Source of the DNA: Herbiconiux gentiana
Lineage (GTDB): Bacteria > Actinomycetota > Actinomycetes > Actinomycetales > Microbacteriaceae
Length of the DNA: 64,000 nt
Reading direction: 5' to 3'
NCBI RefSeq assembly: GCF_024978135.1
Contig: NZ_JANTEZ010000001.1
Span: 1-64,000, forward strand
In this document: positions 37,741 through 49,520 of the stretch, piece after piece
Numbering within the stretch: position 1 is the stretch's first letter
Layout of the letters: every line of letters starts with the position of its first letter
The notes under the pieces: model-generated
The model's input: only the letters and a program-made list of their open reading frames with translations
Told to the model about the DNA's origin: nothing
Databases searched by the model: none
Made by a program: the position numbers and the translations under genes

Positions 37741-38414
37741 CCGACAACGAACTCGTTCCAGAAGAGCCCACCGAGGGCGAGCTGGCGACCACCGACGACG
37801 ACGCGGCCGAGGTCGTCGACCGCGACGCCAAGTCGGCGCCCGCCGACCGCTCGACCGAGGGCCCCTTCGACGCCACCGAGGCGAGCCCCGCCCGCCCCTA
37901 CGTCGACCTCGGCGGTCTCAAGATCCTTCCCCGCGAGGGGCTGCACCTGCGCCTGGAGGTGGAGGAGGGGACCAACCGCGTCGTCGCGGTGGGCCTCGAC
38001 TACGCCGGATCGACGCTGCAGGTGCAGGCGTTCGCCGCTCCGCGCTCGACCGGGCTGTGGCACGAGATCCGCGAGCAGATCGAGGACCAGATCCTCAAGC
38101 AGGGCGGCAAGAGCACGGCGCAGCTCGGTCCGTTCGGGCCCGAGCTCGTCGCCGGGGTGCCGGCCACCGCGCCCGACGGCTCGCAGGGCATGCGCGTCGC
38201 GCGCTTCATCGGCGTCGACGGCCCGCGCTGGCTGCTGCGCGGCGTGATCGCGGGCGAGGCCATCCAGAACCCCACGGCCAAGGCCGCCGTCGAGGAGCTG
38301 TTCCGCAGCGTCGTCGTCGTGCGCGGCACGCAGCCGATGCCCCCGCGCGACCTGATCCCGCTGAGCATCCCGAAGACCGCGGCCTCCGGCGGCGCCGCGC
38401 CGGCCGCCGGCTGA
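37737..38414 (+). CDS. DUF3710 protein
   Basis: This 225-residue protein has an acidic, disordered first 50 residues, then the DUF3710 domain with YVDLGGLKI, GSTLQVQAFAAPRSTGLW, LGPFGPEL and a C-terminal FIGVDGPRWLLRG...RGTQPMPPRDLIPL. The family is restricted to Actinobacteria and follows dut almost invariably. No enzymatic motif is seen. It is translationally coupled to dut by a 4-nt overlap and is followed 4 nt later by the DUF3159 gene. Confidence 0.9.
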   Translation: MTDNELVPEEPTEGELATTDDDAAEVVDRDAKSAPADRSTEGPFDATEASPARPYVDLGGLKILPREGLHLRLEVEEGTNRVVAVGLDYAGSTLQVQAFAAPRSTGLWHEIREQIEDQILKQGGKSTAQLGPFGPELVAGVPATAPDGSQGMRVARFIGVDGPRWLLRGVIAGEAIQNPTAKAAVEELFRSVVVVRGTQPMPPRDLIPLSIPKTAASGGAAPAAG

Positions 38415-38418
38415 CCCC

Positions 38419-39141
38419 GTGAGCGAGCCGGAGCGTCAGCCCACCTTCCACGAGGCCTTCGCCCAGGCCGCCCGGAACGCCGGCATCGGTCAGGTGAAGC
38501 CGGGGGAGACCCCGTCGGGCTCGTCGCTGCTGCGCGCCATCGGCGGCGTGCGCGGCCTGATCGAGTCGATCCTGCCCGGGCTCGCGTTCCTCGTGATCTA
38601 CACGGTCACGAAAGACCTGGTGCTCGCCGTCGCCGCACCGGTGGCCGTCTCGGTGGTCTTCGTGATCGTGCGCCTGGTCACCCGCAGTGCGCCGATGCCG
38701 GCCATCGCGGGTCTCCTCGGGGTCGGCGTCTCGGCGGCGCTGGCGCTGTTCACCGGGCGCGCCGAGGACAACTTCCTCGTCGGCATCGCGATCAACACGG
38801 TCTGCCTGATCGTGCTGCTCGTCTCGCTCGTGATCCGCCGGCCGCTGATCGGCGTGATCGTCGGGCTGCTCGCCAACGACCCCGCCGGGTACCGCACCGA
38901 CCCCGCGAAGGGCCGGGTCGTGCTCGTGGCCACCTGGTGCTGGGTCGGGCTGTTCGCGGCCCGGCTGCTGTTCGAGCTGCCCCTCTACTTCGCGGGCGAG
39001 ACCACGCTGCTGGGGTCGGTGAAGCTGATCATGGGGGTTCCGCTGTACGCGGGCCTGCTCTGGGTCACCTGGCTGCTCGTGCGGGCGGCGTACTCGAAGC
39101 CGGCGGCCGCCGACCCGGTGCCGACGGAGACGGCCGAGTAG
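38419..39141 (+). CDS. DUF3159 membrane protein
   Basis: This 240-residue protein has a soluble N-terminus (1-45) and about six membrane segments between residues 50 and 225. The family block RPLIGVIVGLLANDPAGYR is near the middle and WVGLFAARLLFELPLYFAG later. It matches DUF3159, an actinobacterial integral membrane family of unknown function next to DUF3710. The GTG at 38419 starts 4 nt after the DUF3710 stop, and its own stop shares one base with the following ATPase start. Confidence 0.9.
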   Translation: MSEPERQPTFHEAFAQAARNAGIGQVKPGETPSGSSLLRAIGGVRGLIESILPGLAFLVIYTVTKDLVLAVAAPVAVSVVFVIVRLVTRSAPMPAIAGLLGVGVSAALALFTGRAEDNFLVGIAINTVCLIVLLVSLVIRRPLIGVIVGLLANDPAGYRTDPAKGRVVLVATWCWVGLFAARLLFELPLYFAGETTLLGSVKLIMGVPLYAGLLWVTWLLVRAAYSKPAAADPVPTETAE

Positions 39142-41543
39142 TGACCGCGCCGGGGGAGCGTGTCGGTGCGGGGGAGGCGCCGGGGCTGAGCGACGAGGAG
39201 GTCGCCGAGCGCGTCGCCCGCGGGCAGACGAACGTGCAGGACTCCTCGCTCTCGCGGTCGGTCTCGAGCATCCTGAGGGAGAACGTGCTGACGTTCTTCA
39301 ACGGCATCCTCACGGCCTGCTTCATCGCCGTGCTGCTGCTCGGCGACCTCGGCGACGGCCTGTTCTTCGGCATCGTCGTCGTCAACTCGCTGATCGGCAT
39401 CGTGCAGGAGCTGCGTGCGAAGCGGAGCCTGGAGCGCCTGGCCCTGCTGTCGGCCCCCGAGACCGCGGTGCGCCGCGGCGGAGCGGTCGTCGTCGTGCGC
39501 CCCGAGCGCATCGTGCTCGATGACCTCATGCTGTTGCGGCCGGGCGATCAGGTCACGGCCGACGCGACCCTCGGCAGCGCCAGCGACCTCCTCGTCGACG
39601 AGTCGATGCTCACCGGCGAGTCCGAGCCAGTCGCCAAGCACTCCGGCGACAAGGTGCTCTCCGGCTCGCTGGTGGTGTCGGGCACGGCCGAGGCGACCGT
39701 CACGGCCGTGGGGGCCGACTCCTACGCCAACACGCTGACGCGCGAGATCAAGCGGCACTCCGTGGTGTACTCCGAGCTCAGGGCCGCCACCACGCGCATC
39801 CTGGTGTACCTGACCTGGCTGCTGCTGCCGGTCATCGCCATCGTCGTGATCGGGCGGGTGATCGCCTACAGCGGGGACGGCACCACGCCTGAGGACTTCC
39901 GGCAGGCCGGGATCGACACCGTGGCCGCGGTGGTGGGCATGATCCCCGAGGGGCTCGTACTGCTGACGAGCCTCGCCTTCGGTGTCGCGGTGATTCAGCT
40001 CGGGCGCCAGAAGGTGCTCGTGCAGGAGCTCGCCGCGGTGGAGGTGCTGGCGCGCGTCGACGTGCTCTGCCTCGACAAGACCGGCACCCTGACCACCGGC
40101 GAGATCGGCTTCGAGCGGCTCGTCACGATCGAGCAGCCGCCCGGGTCGCCGCCCTTCGGTGACGCCGAGCTCGACGCCGTGCTCGGGCTGATCGCCCACG
40201 ACGTCGCCGCCAACCAGACCGCGCTGGCGCTGCGCCCGCACTACGGCGACGACGGCGGCACGGTGGTGGAGCGGCTGCCGTTCAACTCGCGTCGCGCCTT
40301 CAGCGCCGTCACCTTCGACCGCGACGGCCGTCGCGAGACCTGGCTGCTCGGCGCACCCGAACGGCTGCTCGAGGGGTTCCCGGATGCCCTGGCCGCCGCC
40401 CAGGGCATCGCCTCCGGTGGCCGGCGGGCGCTCGCGCTCGGCCGCGGCACGGGCACGGCCTCCGACTACGCCGAGCGGGTCACCCCGGGCGAGGGGTTCC
40501 GGCCCGCGGCGATCGCGGTGTTCCACGAGACGGTGCGAACGGATGCGCGGCCGACGCTCGACTACTTCGACGAGCAGGGCGTGCGGGTCGTCGTGCTCTC
40601 GGGCGACAACCCGGTCACGGTCGGTGCGATCGCGGGGGAGCTCGGCCTGCCCGGCCAGGCGCAGGACGCCTCGACCCTCGTCTCCGACGAGTCGCTGGTC
40701 TCGGCGCTGAGCGGAACCAGCGTCTACGGCCGGGTGGCCCCGGAGCAGAAGCGACGGGTCGTCCATCAGCTGCAGGCCGACGGTCACACCGTCGCCATGA
40801 CGGGCGACGGGGTCAACGACGCCATGGCGGTCAAGGACGCCGACCTCGGCATCGCCATGGGCAACGCCACTCCGGCGACCCGGGCGGTGTCGCGCATCGT
40901 GCTGCTCGAGGGCCGATTCGACCGGCTGCCCACCGTGCTCGACTACGCCCGGCGGGTCATCGCGAACGTCGAGCGGGTGTCGAACCTGTTCCTCACCAAG
41001 ACGGTCTACGGCATCGTGCTCGCCGTGGTGGTGGCCGTGCTGCTCTGGCGCTTCCCGTTCCTGCCGCGGCAGATGACGCTGGTGTCGACGCTCGCGATCG
41101 GCATCCCGTCGTTCTTCCTCGCCCTCGCGCCGAACCGTCGGCGGTATCGGCCCGGCGTGCTGAAGCGCATCCTGAGCTTCTCGATACCGTCGGGCCTGAT
41201 CGCCTCGGCGGCCGTGATCGCGTCGTACGCGGTGCTGAGCGCGCTGCTGCCGCTCGACGAGACGCGCAGCCTCGTGACGATCACGCTGTTCATCGTGTCG
41301 CTCTGGGTGCTGAGCGTGCTCGCCCGGCCGCTGTCGCGCGCACGGCTGGTGCTGATCGGCTCGGTCACGCTGACCTTCGCCGTGTCGTTCGCCGTTCCGC
41401 TCGCGCGGGACTTCTTCGCGCTGGAGGTGCCCGGGCTGCCCGGCCTCGCCTACGCGGTCGGCGTCGGCGTGCTGGGCGCGGGCGGCATCGAGCTCTGGTA
41501 TCGGATCGCCCGCTCGAAGGGGCTCGTGTCCGACCGCGAGTAG
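39141..41543 (+). CDS. P-type cation-transporting ATPase (CtpE-like)
   Basis: This 800-residue P-type ATPase pumps a cation across the membrane. In order: actuator motif MLTGESEPV, membrane motif MIPEGLVLL in the ion-path helix, phosphorylation site CLDKTGTLTTGE (about residue 312), hinge MTGDGVNDAMAVKDADLGIAMG, and six C-terminal membrane segments. The MIPEG motif without a CPC pair argues against heavy-metal pumps; the overall pattern resembles mycobacterial CtpE, a calcium pump, so calcium is the best guess. The hinge reads DAM where most P2 pumps have DAP. The GTG overlaps the DUF3159 stop by one base, so it is probably part of the dut operon. Confidence 0.88.
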   Translation: MTAPGERVGAGEAPGLSDEEVAERVARGQTNVQDSSLSRSVSSILRENVLTFFNGILTACFIAVLLLGDLGDGLFFGIVVVNSLIGIVQELRAKRSLERLALLSAPETAVRRGGAVVVVRPERIVLDDLMLLRPGDQVTADATLGSASDLLVDESMLTGESEPVAKHSGDKVLSGSLVVSGTAEATVTAVGADSYANTLTREIKRHSVVYSELRAATTRILVYLTWLLLPVIAIVVIGRVIAYSGDGTTPEDFRQAGIDTVAAVVGMIPEGLVLLTSLAFGVAVIQLGRQKVLVQELAAVEVLARVDVLCLDKTGTLTTGEIGFERLVTIEQPPGSPPFGDAELDAVLGLIAHDVAANQTALALRPHYGDDGGTVVERLPFNSRRAFSAVTFDRDGRRETWLLGAPERLLEGFPDALAAAQGIASGGRRALALGRGTGTASDYAERVTPGEGFRPAAIAVFHETVRTDARPTLDYFDEQGVRVVVLSGDNPVTVGAIAGELGLPGQAQDASTLVSDESLVSALSGTSVYGRVAPEQKRRVVHQLQADGHTVAMTGDGVNDAMAVKDADLGIAMGNATPATRAVSRIVLLEGRFDRLPTVLDYARRVIANVERVSNLFLTKTVYGIVLAVVVAVLLWRFPFLPRQMTLVSTLAIGIPSFFLALAPNRRRYRPGVLKRILSFSIPSGLIASAAVIASYAVLSALLPLDETRSLVTITLFIVSLWVLSVLARPLSRARLVLIGSVTLTFAVSFAVPLARDFFALEVPGLPGLAYAVGVGVLGAGGIELWYRIARSKGLVSDRE

Positions 41544-41560
41544 CGCGGCGCTGGGGGTAT

Positions 41561-41599
41561 ATTTATCTCGACGTCAAGATAAATCGTCTCGACGTGAAG
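41561..41599. promoter_or_regulatory. palindromic operator upstream of acnA, with a second half-copy
   Basis: 41561-41584 is a 24-bp near-palindrome centred on GACGTC, with arms TTTATCT and AGATAAA (one central mismatch pair). Its core TCTCGACGTCAAG (41566-41578) is repeated as TCTCGACGTGAAG at 41587-41599, exactly 21 bp on, two helical turns. The layout fits two dimers of a MarR- or TetR-like repressor on one DNA face. The regulator is not identified. It lies about 95-130 bp before the acnA start. Confidence 0.65.
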
Positions 41600-41693
41600 C
41601 GGTTCGCGGGGGCCCGTCGTTAGGGTTCCCTTGCTAGCCATCCACCCCTCTCACGCACGAAAATCGACGTGAGTCAGCGAAGGTGAGGTCGAC

Positions 41694-44510
<2,817 letters not shown>

Positions 44511-44524
44511 TCGGAGCTGGACGT

Positions 44525-44554
44525 GAGCGGCGGGCGCTTCGGCGCCCGCCGCTC
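44525..44554. terminator. terminator hairpin after acnA
   Basis: GAGCGGCGGGCGC (44525-44537) and GCGCCCGCCGCTC (44542-44554) form a perfect 13-bp stem capped by the stable TTCG tetraloop, 14 nt after the acnA stop. It separates acnA from dxs. Confidence 0.85.
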
Positions 44555-44638
44555 TGCCGTCTCCGGAGCGGCGTTTTTGGGCGGCGTTTCCGGGCCGTGT
44601 TGACGGCGAATCCAGCTGGGCGTGGGAAGGTGGTAGCT

Positions 44639-46606
44639 ATGAGCCTGCTCGAACAGATCCGGGGTCCGCGTGACCTCGACGGCCTCTCCGTCGAGGAGCT
44701 CGAAGTGCTGGCGGCCGAGGTGCGCGCGTTCCTCGTGGCCGAGGTCTCCAAGACCGGCGGGCACCTGGGGCCGAACCTCGGCGTCGTCGAGACGACCATC
44801 GCCATCCATCGGGTCTTCGACTCCCCGCGCGACGCCATCGTGTTCGACACCGGCCACCAGTCCTACGTGCACAAGATGCTCACCGGCCGGCAGGACTTCT
44901 CGATGCTGCGCCAGAAGGGCGGCCTCGCCGGCTACCCGCAGCGCTCCGAGAGCCCCCACGACGTCGTCGAGTCCTCGCACGCGTCGAGCTCGCTGTCCTG
45001 GGCCGACGGCATCTCCCGCGCCTTCGAGATGACCGGTCAGACCGACCGCCACGTCGTCGCGGTCGTCGGCGACGGGGCGCTCACGGGCGGCATGACCTGG
45101 GAGGCGCTGAACAACATCAGCGACGACAACTCCCGCAACCTCGTGATCATCGTGAACGACAACGGCCGCTCGTACGCGCCGACCATCGGCGGCATGGCGC
45201 GATACCTCAACGGCGTGCGCACCGCATCCAAGTACCAGCAGCTGCACCAGTCGAGCCGCCGCCTGTTCGACCACTTCGGGTCGCCCGGCCGGGCCATCTA
45301 CCGTGGCGCGCGTGGTGGCCTGCACGGCTTCCTCAGCCGTCTCACGAACAACGCGGCGCTCTACGCGAACCTCGACATCAAGTACGTCGGGCCGGTCGAC
45401 GGGCACGACGTCCGCGCGATGGAGGAGGCCCTGCGTCAGGCGAAGGACTACGCGGCTCCGGTGATCGTGCACGCCATCACCGAGAAGGGCCGTGGCTACG
45501 AGCCCGCTCTCGCCGACGTGGCCGACCAGTTCCACGCCGTCGGCCAGATCGACCCCGAGACGGGCGAACCGATCGGCTCCTCGGGGGCTCCCTCGTGGAC
45601 GGGCGTCTTCGCCGACGAGATCGTCGCGCAGGCCGAGAACGACCCGACCATCGTCGGCATCACGGCGGCGATGCTGCGCCCCACCGGGCTGCACAAGTTT
45701 GCCGAGCGCTTCCCGTCGCGGGTGCTCGACGTCGGCATCGCCGAGCAGCACGCCGTCACCTCGGCCGCGGGTCTCGCATTCGGCGGCCTGCACCCGGTCG
45801 TCGCGCTGTACGCCACGTTCGTGAACCGGGCGTTCGACCAGATCCTGATGGACGTCGGGCTGCACCAGGCCGGCGTCACGTTCGTGCTCGACCGGGCCGG
45901 CGTCACCGGGCCCGACGGGGCGAGCCACCACGGCATGTGGGACCTCGCGATCCTCCAGGTCGTGCCGCGCATCCGTCTGGCCGCCCCCCGCGACGCCGAA
46001 CGCCTGCGCGAGGAGCTGGCCGAGGCCGTCCGGGTCACCGACGCGCCGACGGTCATCCGCTTCCCGAAGGGCTCCGTCGGCCCCGAGCTCGTCGCGCTCC
46101 GCCGCACCGGCGACGGGGTCGACGTGCTGCGCGAGGGCGAGTCGAAGGACGTTCTGATCGTGGCCGTCGGCACCATGGCGACCATCGCGCTCGACGTGGC
46201 CGAGCTGCTCGCCGAGCAGGGCATCGGTTGCACCGTGGTCGACCCGCGCTGGGTCGTGCCCGTGGCGTGGAGCATCATCGAGCTGTCGGATGCGCACCGC
46301 ATCGTCGTGACGATCGAGGACGGTGTGCGGGTCGGTGGTATCGGCACGCGCATTCGTCAAGACCTCCGCGAGGCCGGCGTCGACACCGCGGTCACCGAGC
46401 TCGGGCTGCCCGACGAGTTCCTCGAGCACGCGACCCGCGAGCAGATCCTCGAGCGCGTCGGCCTCACGCCCGCCCAGATCGCGGAGGACCTCGTCGCCCA
46501 GGTGCGCGGCAACAAGATCCCGATCGCGCGCCCCGTCGACTCCCGCCCGGCCTCGACCGGCCCGGCCGACACGGGCTCGACGCCCCTCCACCCCGCCAGC
46601 CGCTAG
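44639..46606 (+). CDS. dxs: 1-deoxy-D-xylulose-5-phosphate synthase
   Basis: This 655-residue thiamine-diphosphate enzyme joins pyruvate and glyceraldehyde 3-phosphate, the first step of the MEP isoprenoid pathway. Key blocks are FDTGHQSYVHKMLTGR, the TPP/Mg motif GDGALTGGMTWEALNN, the transketolase pyrimidine domain VLDVGIAEQHAVTSAAGLA, DRAGVTGPDGASHHG and the C-terminal domain TIEDGVRVGGIG. The length is normal, with a disordered Pro/Ser tail of about 25 residues. The ATG at 44639 follows GGGAAGGTGG. Downstream genes are in the opposite direction. Confidence 0.96.
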   Translation: MSLLEQIRGPRDLDGLSVEELEVLAAEVRAFLVAEVSKTGGHLGPNLGVVETTIAIHRVFDSPRDAIVFDTGHQSYVHKMLTGRQDFSMLRQKGGLAGYPQRSESPHDVVESSHASSSLSWADGISRAFEMTGQTDRHVVAVVGDGALTGGMTWEALNNISDDNSRNLVIIVNDNGRSYAPTIGGMARYLNGVRTASKYQQLHQSSRRLFDHFGSPGRAIYRGARGGLHGFLSRLTNNAALYANLDIKYVGPVDGHDVRAMEEALRQAKDYAAPVIVHAITEKGRGYEPALADVADQFHAVGQIDPETGEPIGSSGAPSWTGVFADEIVAQAENDPTIVGITAAMLRPTGLHKFAERFPSRVLDVGIAEQHAVTSAAGLAFGGLHPVVALYATFVNRAFDQILMDVGLHQAGVTFVLDRAGVTGPDGASHHGMWDLAILQVVPRIRLAAPRDAERLREELAEAVRVTDAPTVIRFPKGSVGPELVALRRTGDGVDVLREGESKDVLIVAVGTMATIALDVAELLAEQGIGCTVVDPRWVVPVAWSIIELSDAHRIVVTIEDGVRVGGIGTRIRQDLREAGVDTAVTELGLPDEFLEHATREQILERVGLTPAQIAEDLVAQVRGNKIPIARPVDSRPASTGPADTGSTPLHPASR

Positions 46607-46684
46607 GCGTCGCGAGCGCTGCGTCTCTGCGTAGCAGCGGTCCGGTGGTCCGCGGGGTAACGGTCGTCGGCTGCGGTGGCCCGC

Positions 46685-47305
46685 TCAGCGGCGGGGCATC
46701 GCGTACGTCGTCGTGATCGCGCCACTCGGATGCACGTGCGTGCCCGCGGCCGCCAGGACGCCACTCGTGGCGGCGATGGGCAGCAGCGGGGTGCCCGCTC
46801 CGAGCACGACCGGCATCGTCGTCAGCACGATCTCGTCGATCAGCCCCGCGTCGGCCACCTGGGCCGCCACGTGGCCGCCGCCCACGATCCACACGTCGCG
46901 CCCGGCCGCCGTCTCGAGCCACTGCGCGTGCAGCGCGGAGACGTCGCCCCGCGCAAACCGCAAGGCGCCCGCCTGCAGCTCGCCGACTTGGGACTCACCG
47001 TGCTGCAGCTCGCCCGACTGCCGCTCGCCCGACTGCAGCGCGACAGGTGGCAGCTCGGGGAGCGGGAGCGGGCGACTCGTCAGAACCCACGACACCTGCT
47101 CCGGGTAGGCCCAGGGCCCGCCCTCGCCGAGCAGGAACTCGTAGGTGGCCGACCCCATCACGACGACGCCCACCTCGGCGAGGAAGGCGTCGTACTCGGC
47201 CTGGAACTCCTCGAACCCGAACTGCAGCAGCCACCTCAGCCCGCCGTCGCGATCGGCGATGAACCCGTCGATCGACGCCGCCACGTAATACCTCGTCTTC
47301 CCCAT
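46685..47305 (-). CDS. RibD/dihydrofolate reductase-like protein with pentapeptide insert
   Basis: This 206-residue protein has the dihydrofolate reductase-like fold of the RibD C-terminal family: YYVAASIDGFIADRDG at the start, VVMGSATYEFLL, and VWIVGGGHVAAQVADAGLIDEIVLTTMPVVLGAGTPL (in two blocks) for NADPH and substrate. It is likely an NADPH-dependent reductase of unknown substrate. Between strands, residues 91-115 consist of five pentapeptides (QSGER, QSGEL, QHGES, QVGEL, QAGAL). A TATTCT hexamer 6 nt upstream suggests a leaderless ATG at 47305. It converges with dxs. Confidence 0.85.
   Translation of the reverse strand: MGKTRYYVAASIDGFIADRDGGLRWLLQFGFEEFQAEYDAFLAEVGVVVMGSATYEFLLGEGGPWAYPEQVSWVLTSRPLPLPELPPVALQSGERQSGELQHGESQVGELQAGALRFARGDVSALHAQWLETAAGRDVWIVGGGHVAAQVADAGLIDEIVLTTMPVVLGAGTPLLPIAATSGVLAAAGTHVHPSGAITTTYAMPRR
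46961..47035. repeat. 15-bp degenerate repeat inside the RibD-like gene
   Basis: Five units of 15 bp, for example CTCGCCCGACTGCCG and CTCGCCCGACTGCAG on the plus strand, encode the Q-x-G-E-x pentapeptides of the RibD-like protein (residues 91-115). The units have diverged, so it is not a very recent slippage. Confidence 0.75.
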
Positions 47306-47311
47306 GCCCCG

Positions 47312-47317
47312 AGAATA
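47312..47317 (-). promoter_or_regulatory. -10 element, probable leaderless promoter of the RibD-like gene
   Basis: TATTCT on the minus strand lies 6 nt before the ATG at 47305 and directly beside the terminator of the upstream fad operon. Confidence 0.55.
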
Positions 47318-47319
47318 CG

Positions 47320-47354
47320 AGCGGCCACCGACACCCGGGGGTGCGGTGGCCGCT
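47320..47354 (-). terminator. terminator hairpin after fadB
   Basis: AGCGGCCACCG (47320-47330) and CGGTGGCCGCT (47344-47354) form a perfect 11-bp stem with a 13-nt loop, 22 nt past the fadB stop. Confidence 0.75.
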
Positions 47355-47375
47355 TCGTGGGGGAGTGCCGTGGGG

Positions 47376-49520
47376 CTACTCGACGCCCTTGATGAGGGGG
47401 TGGTGGAAGGTGTCGCCGAAGGCGCGCTCCGAGGCCCCGACGCGGTCGAGGTAGGGCGTGAGGCCGCCCATCTGGAACGGGTAGCCGGCGCCGAGGATGA
47501 GGCAGAGGTCGATGTCCTCCGCCGCGTGCACGACGTCGTCCTCCAGCATGCGGTGCACCTCGTCGGCCAGGCCGTCCTCGACGCGGCGGGCGATCTCGTC
47601 CTCGGTCATCGGCGTGCCGGTGCCCTTCGGCGGGGTGACGATCTTGACCGCGGTCTTGTCGAAGCCCTTGATCTTGCCCTTGTCGTCGCGGTCGAAGATG
47701 CGGCCGTGCTCGGCTAGCCGGTGGAGGTTCGCGCTCTCGAAGAAGCGGTCGGGGAATGCCGCGTGGTGCGTGTCGAGCACGTGCGCCCCCACCTTGAGGC
47801 CGACCAGCTCGAGCAGCTCGAAGGGGCTCATCGGCAGACCGAAGCGGTCGAGCGCCCGGTTCATCACCTCGAACGAGGTGCCGGTGTCGACCGCGTGCAT
47901 CGCCTCGCCCAGCACCTTGGCCAGCACGCGGTTGACCACGAAGCCGGGGGTGTCGCGCGTGATGACGGCCGTCTTCTTCAGCTTGGCCGCGACGGCCATG
48001 GCGGTCGCCAGGGTCTCGTCGGAGGTGGCCGGGGCGTTCACCACCTCGATCAGCGGCATCACCGCCACCGGGTTGAAGAAGTGGAAGCCGACGAGCCGCT
48101 CGGGGTGGGCGAGCTTCGCACCGATCTGCTCCACCGACAGCGACGAGGTGTTGGTGGCGAGCACCGCGGTGTCGGAGATGTGCTTCTCGATCTCGGCGAA
48201 CACGTCCTGCTTCACGCCGAGCTCCTCGAAGACCGCCTCGATCACCCAGTCGGCGTCGGCGAAGTCGGCCTTGTCGGTGGTGCCCGAGACGAGGGCGTTC
48301 AGGCGGTTCGACTCGTCGTGCGAGATGCGGCCCTTCGCCAGCAGCGCGGCGATCTCGTCGCGGATGTACCCGAGACCCTTGTCGACCCGCGACTGGTCGA
48401 GGTCGGTGATGACCACGGGTACCTGCAGACGGCGCACGAACAGCAGCGCGAACTGCGAAGCCATCAGCCCGGCCCCGATCACACCCACCTTGGTGACCGG
48501 GCGCGCCAGCGCCTTGTCGGGGGCGCCGGCCGGCTTCTTGGCCCGCTTCTGCACCAGGTTGAAGGCGTAGATGCTCGCACGGAACTGGTCGCCGGCGATG
48601 AGCTCGGCCAGCGCCTCGTCCTCGCGCTCGAAGCCCTCCTCGGGTGTGCCCGACTTGGCGGCCTTCAGCAGGTCGAGGGCCCGATAGGGCGACTTCGCCA
48701 CGGTGCCGATGCGCGACTCGAGCATCTTGCGGGCGATGCCGACCGCGGCGTCCCACTTCACCAGGCGCTCGACCTTGCCCGGCTCGTTCGGGCGCTTGAC
48801 CTTGACGGCGCCGGTGAGCACGCCGTCGGCCCACTTCAGCGAGTCTTCCAGGTAGTTGCCCGGCCCGAAGATGGCGTCGGCGATGCCGAGGTCGAAGGCC
48901 TCCTGGCCCTTGAGGGTGCGGTTGTTCTTCAGCGGATTCTCGATCACGACCTTGAGGGCGTTCTCGATGCCGATCAGGTTCGGCAGCAGGTAGGCCCCGC
49001 CCCACCCCGGGATGATGCCGAGGAACACCTCGGGAAGCGCGAGCGCCGGCGTCGACGAGTCGATCGTGCGGTAGTCGGCGGCCAGGGCCACCTCCACCCC
49101 GCCGCCGAGCGCGAGCCCGTTGATGAACGCGAAGCTCGGCACGCCGATCTTCTTCATCTCACCGAAGGCGTAGTGCCCGAGCTGCGCCATCTTGCGCGCG
49201 GCGTCTCTGCTCGGGATCTCGCCGACCTTGCTCAGGTCGGCTCCGGCGGCCAGGATGTAGGGCTTGCCGGTGACCGCGACGGCGTCGATCTCGCCGGCGG
49301 AGGCGCGGGCGCGGAGCCCCAGCAGCGTGTGCAGGTACTCCAGCAGCCCGACCGGGCCGAGCGTGTTCGGCCGGGTGTGGTCGCGCCCGTTGTCGAGCGT
49401 GATCAGCGCCAGCGTCTTGCCGCTCGGCAGCGGTACGTCGCGCACCAGTGAGTGGGTGACGACCTCGTCGACCGAGAAGGCCTCGAGATCGGAGAAGTCG
49501 ATGCTTGCGTAGTCGGTCAT
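47376..49520 (-). CDS. fadB: enoyl-CoA hydratase/3-hydroxyacyl-CoA dehydrogenase fusion
   Basis: This 714-residue two-function beta-oxidation enzyme hydrates 2-enoyl-CoA and then oxidises 3-hydroxyacyl-CoA with NAD. The N-terminal crotonase domain has AGADLSKVGEI, NGLALGGGVEVALAADYR and LPEVFLGIIPGWGG (oxyanion and catalytic Glu region). The NAD-binding domain starts VGVIGAGLMASQFA near residue 335, with NTSSLSVEQI, GFHFFNPV and the C-terminal helical domain GFVVNRVLAKVLGEAM. The ATG at 49520 overlaps the thiolase stop (ATGA), so the two are coupled as a fadAB trifunctional unit. Confidence 0.94.
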   Translation of the reverse strand: MTDYASIDFSDLEAFSVDEVVTHSLVRDVPLPSGKTLALITLDNGRDHTRPNTLGPVGLLEYLHTLLGLRARASAGEIDAVAVTGKPYILAAGADLSKVGEIPSRDAARKMAQLGHYAFGEMKKIGVPSFAFINGLALGGGVEVALAADYRTIDSSTPALALPEVFLGIIPGWGGAYLLPNLIGIENALKVVIENPLKNNRTLKGQEAFDLGIADAIFGPGNYLEDSLKWADGVLTGAVKVKRPNEPGKVERLVKWDAAVGIARKMLESRIGTVAKSPYRALDLLKAAKSGTPEEGFEREDEALAELIAGDQFRASIYAFNLVQKRAKKPAGAPDKALARPVTKVGVIGAGLMASQFALLFVRRLQVPVVITDLDQSRVDKGLGYIRDEIAALLAKGRISHDESNRLNALVSGTTDKADFADADWVIEAVFEELGVKQDVFAEIEKHISDTAVLATNTSSLSVEQIGAKLAHPERLVGFHFFNPVAVMPLIEVVNAPATSDETLATAMAVAAKLKKTAVITRDTPGFVVNRVLAKVLGEAMHAVDTGTSFEVMNRALDRFGLPMSPFELLELVGLKVGAHVLDTHHAAFPDRFFESANLHRLAEHGRIFDRDDKGKIKGFDKTAVKIVTPPKGTGTPMTEDEIARRVEDGLADEVHRMLEDDVVHAAEDIDLCLILGAGYPFQMGGLTPYLDRVGASERAFGDTFHHPLIKGVE

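Noticed and set aside
38937-39140. Longer start for the P-type ATPase
   Set aside because: It would overlap the DUF3159 gene by 200 nt; the GTG at 39141 joins its stop by one base and gives the normal N-terminus.
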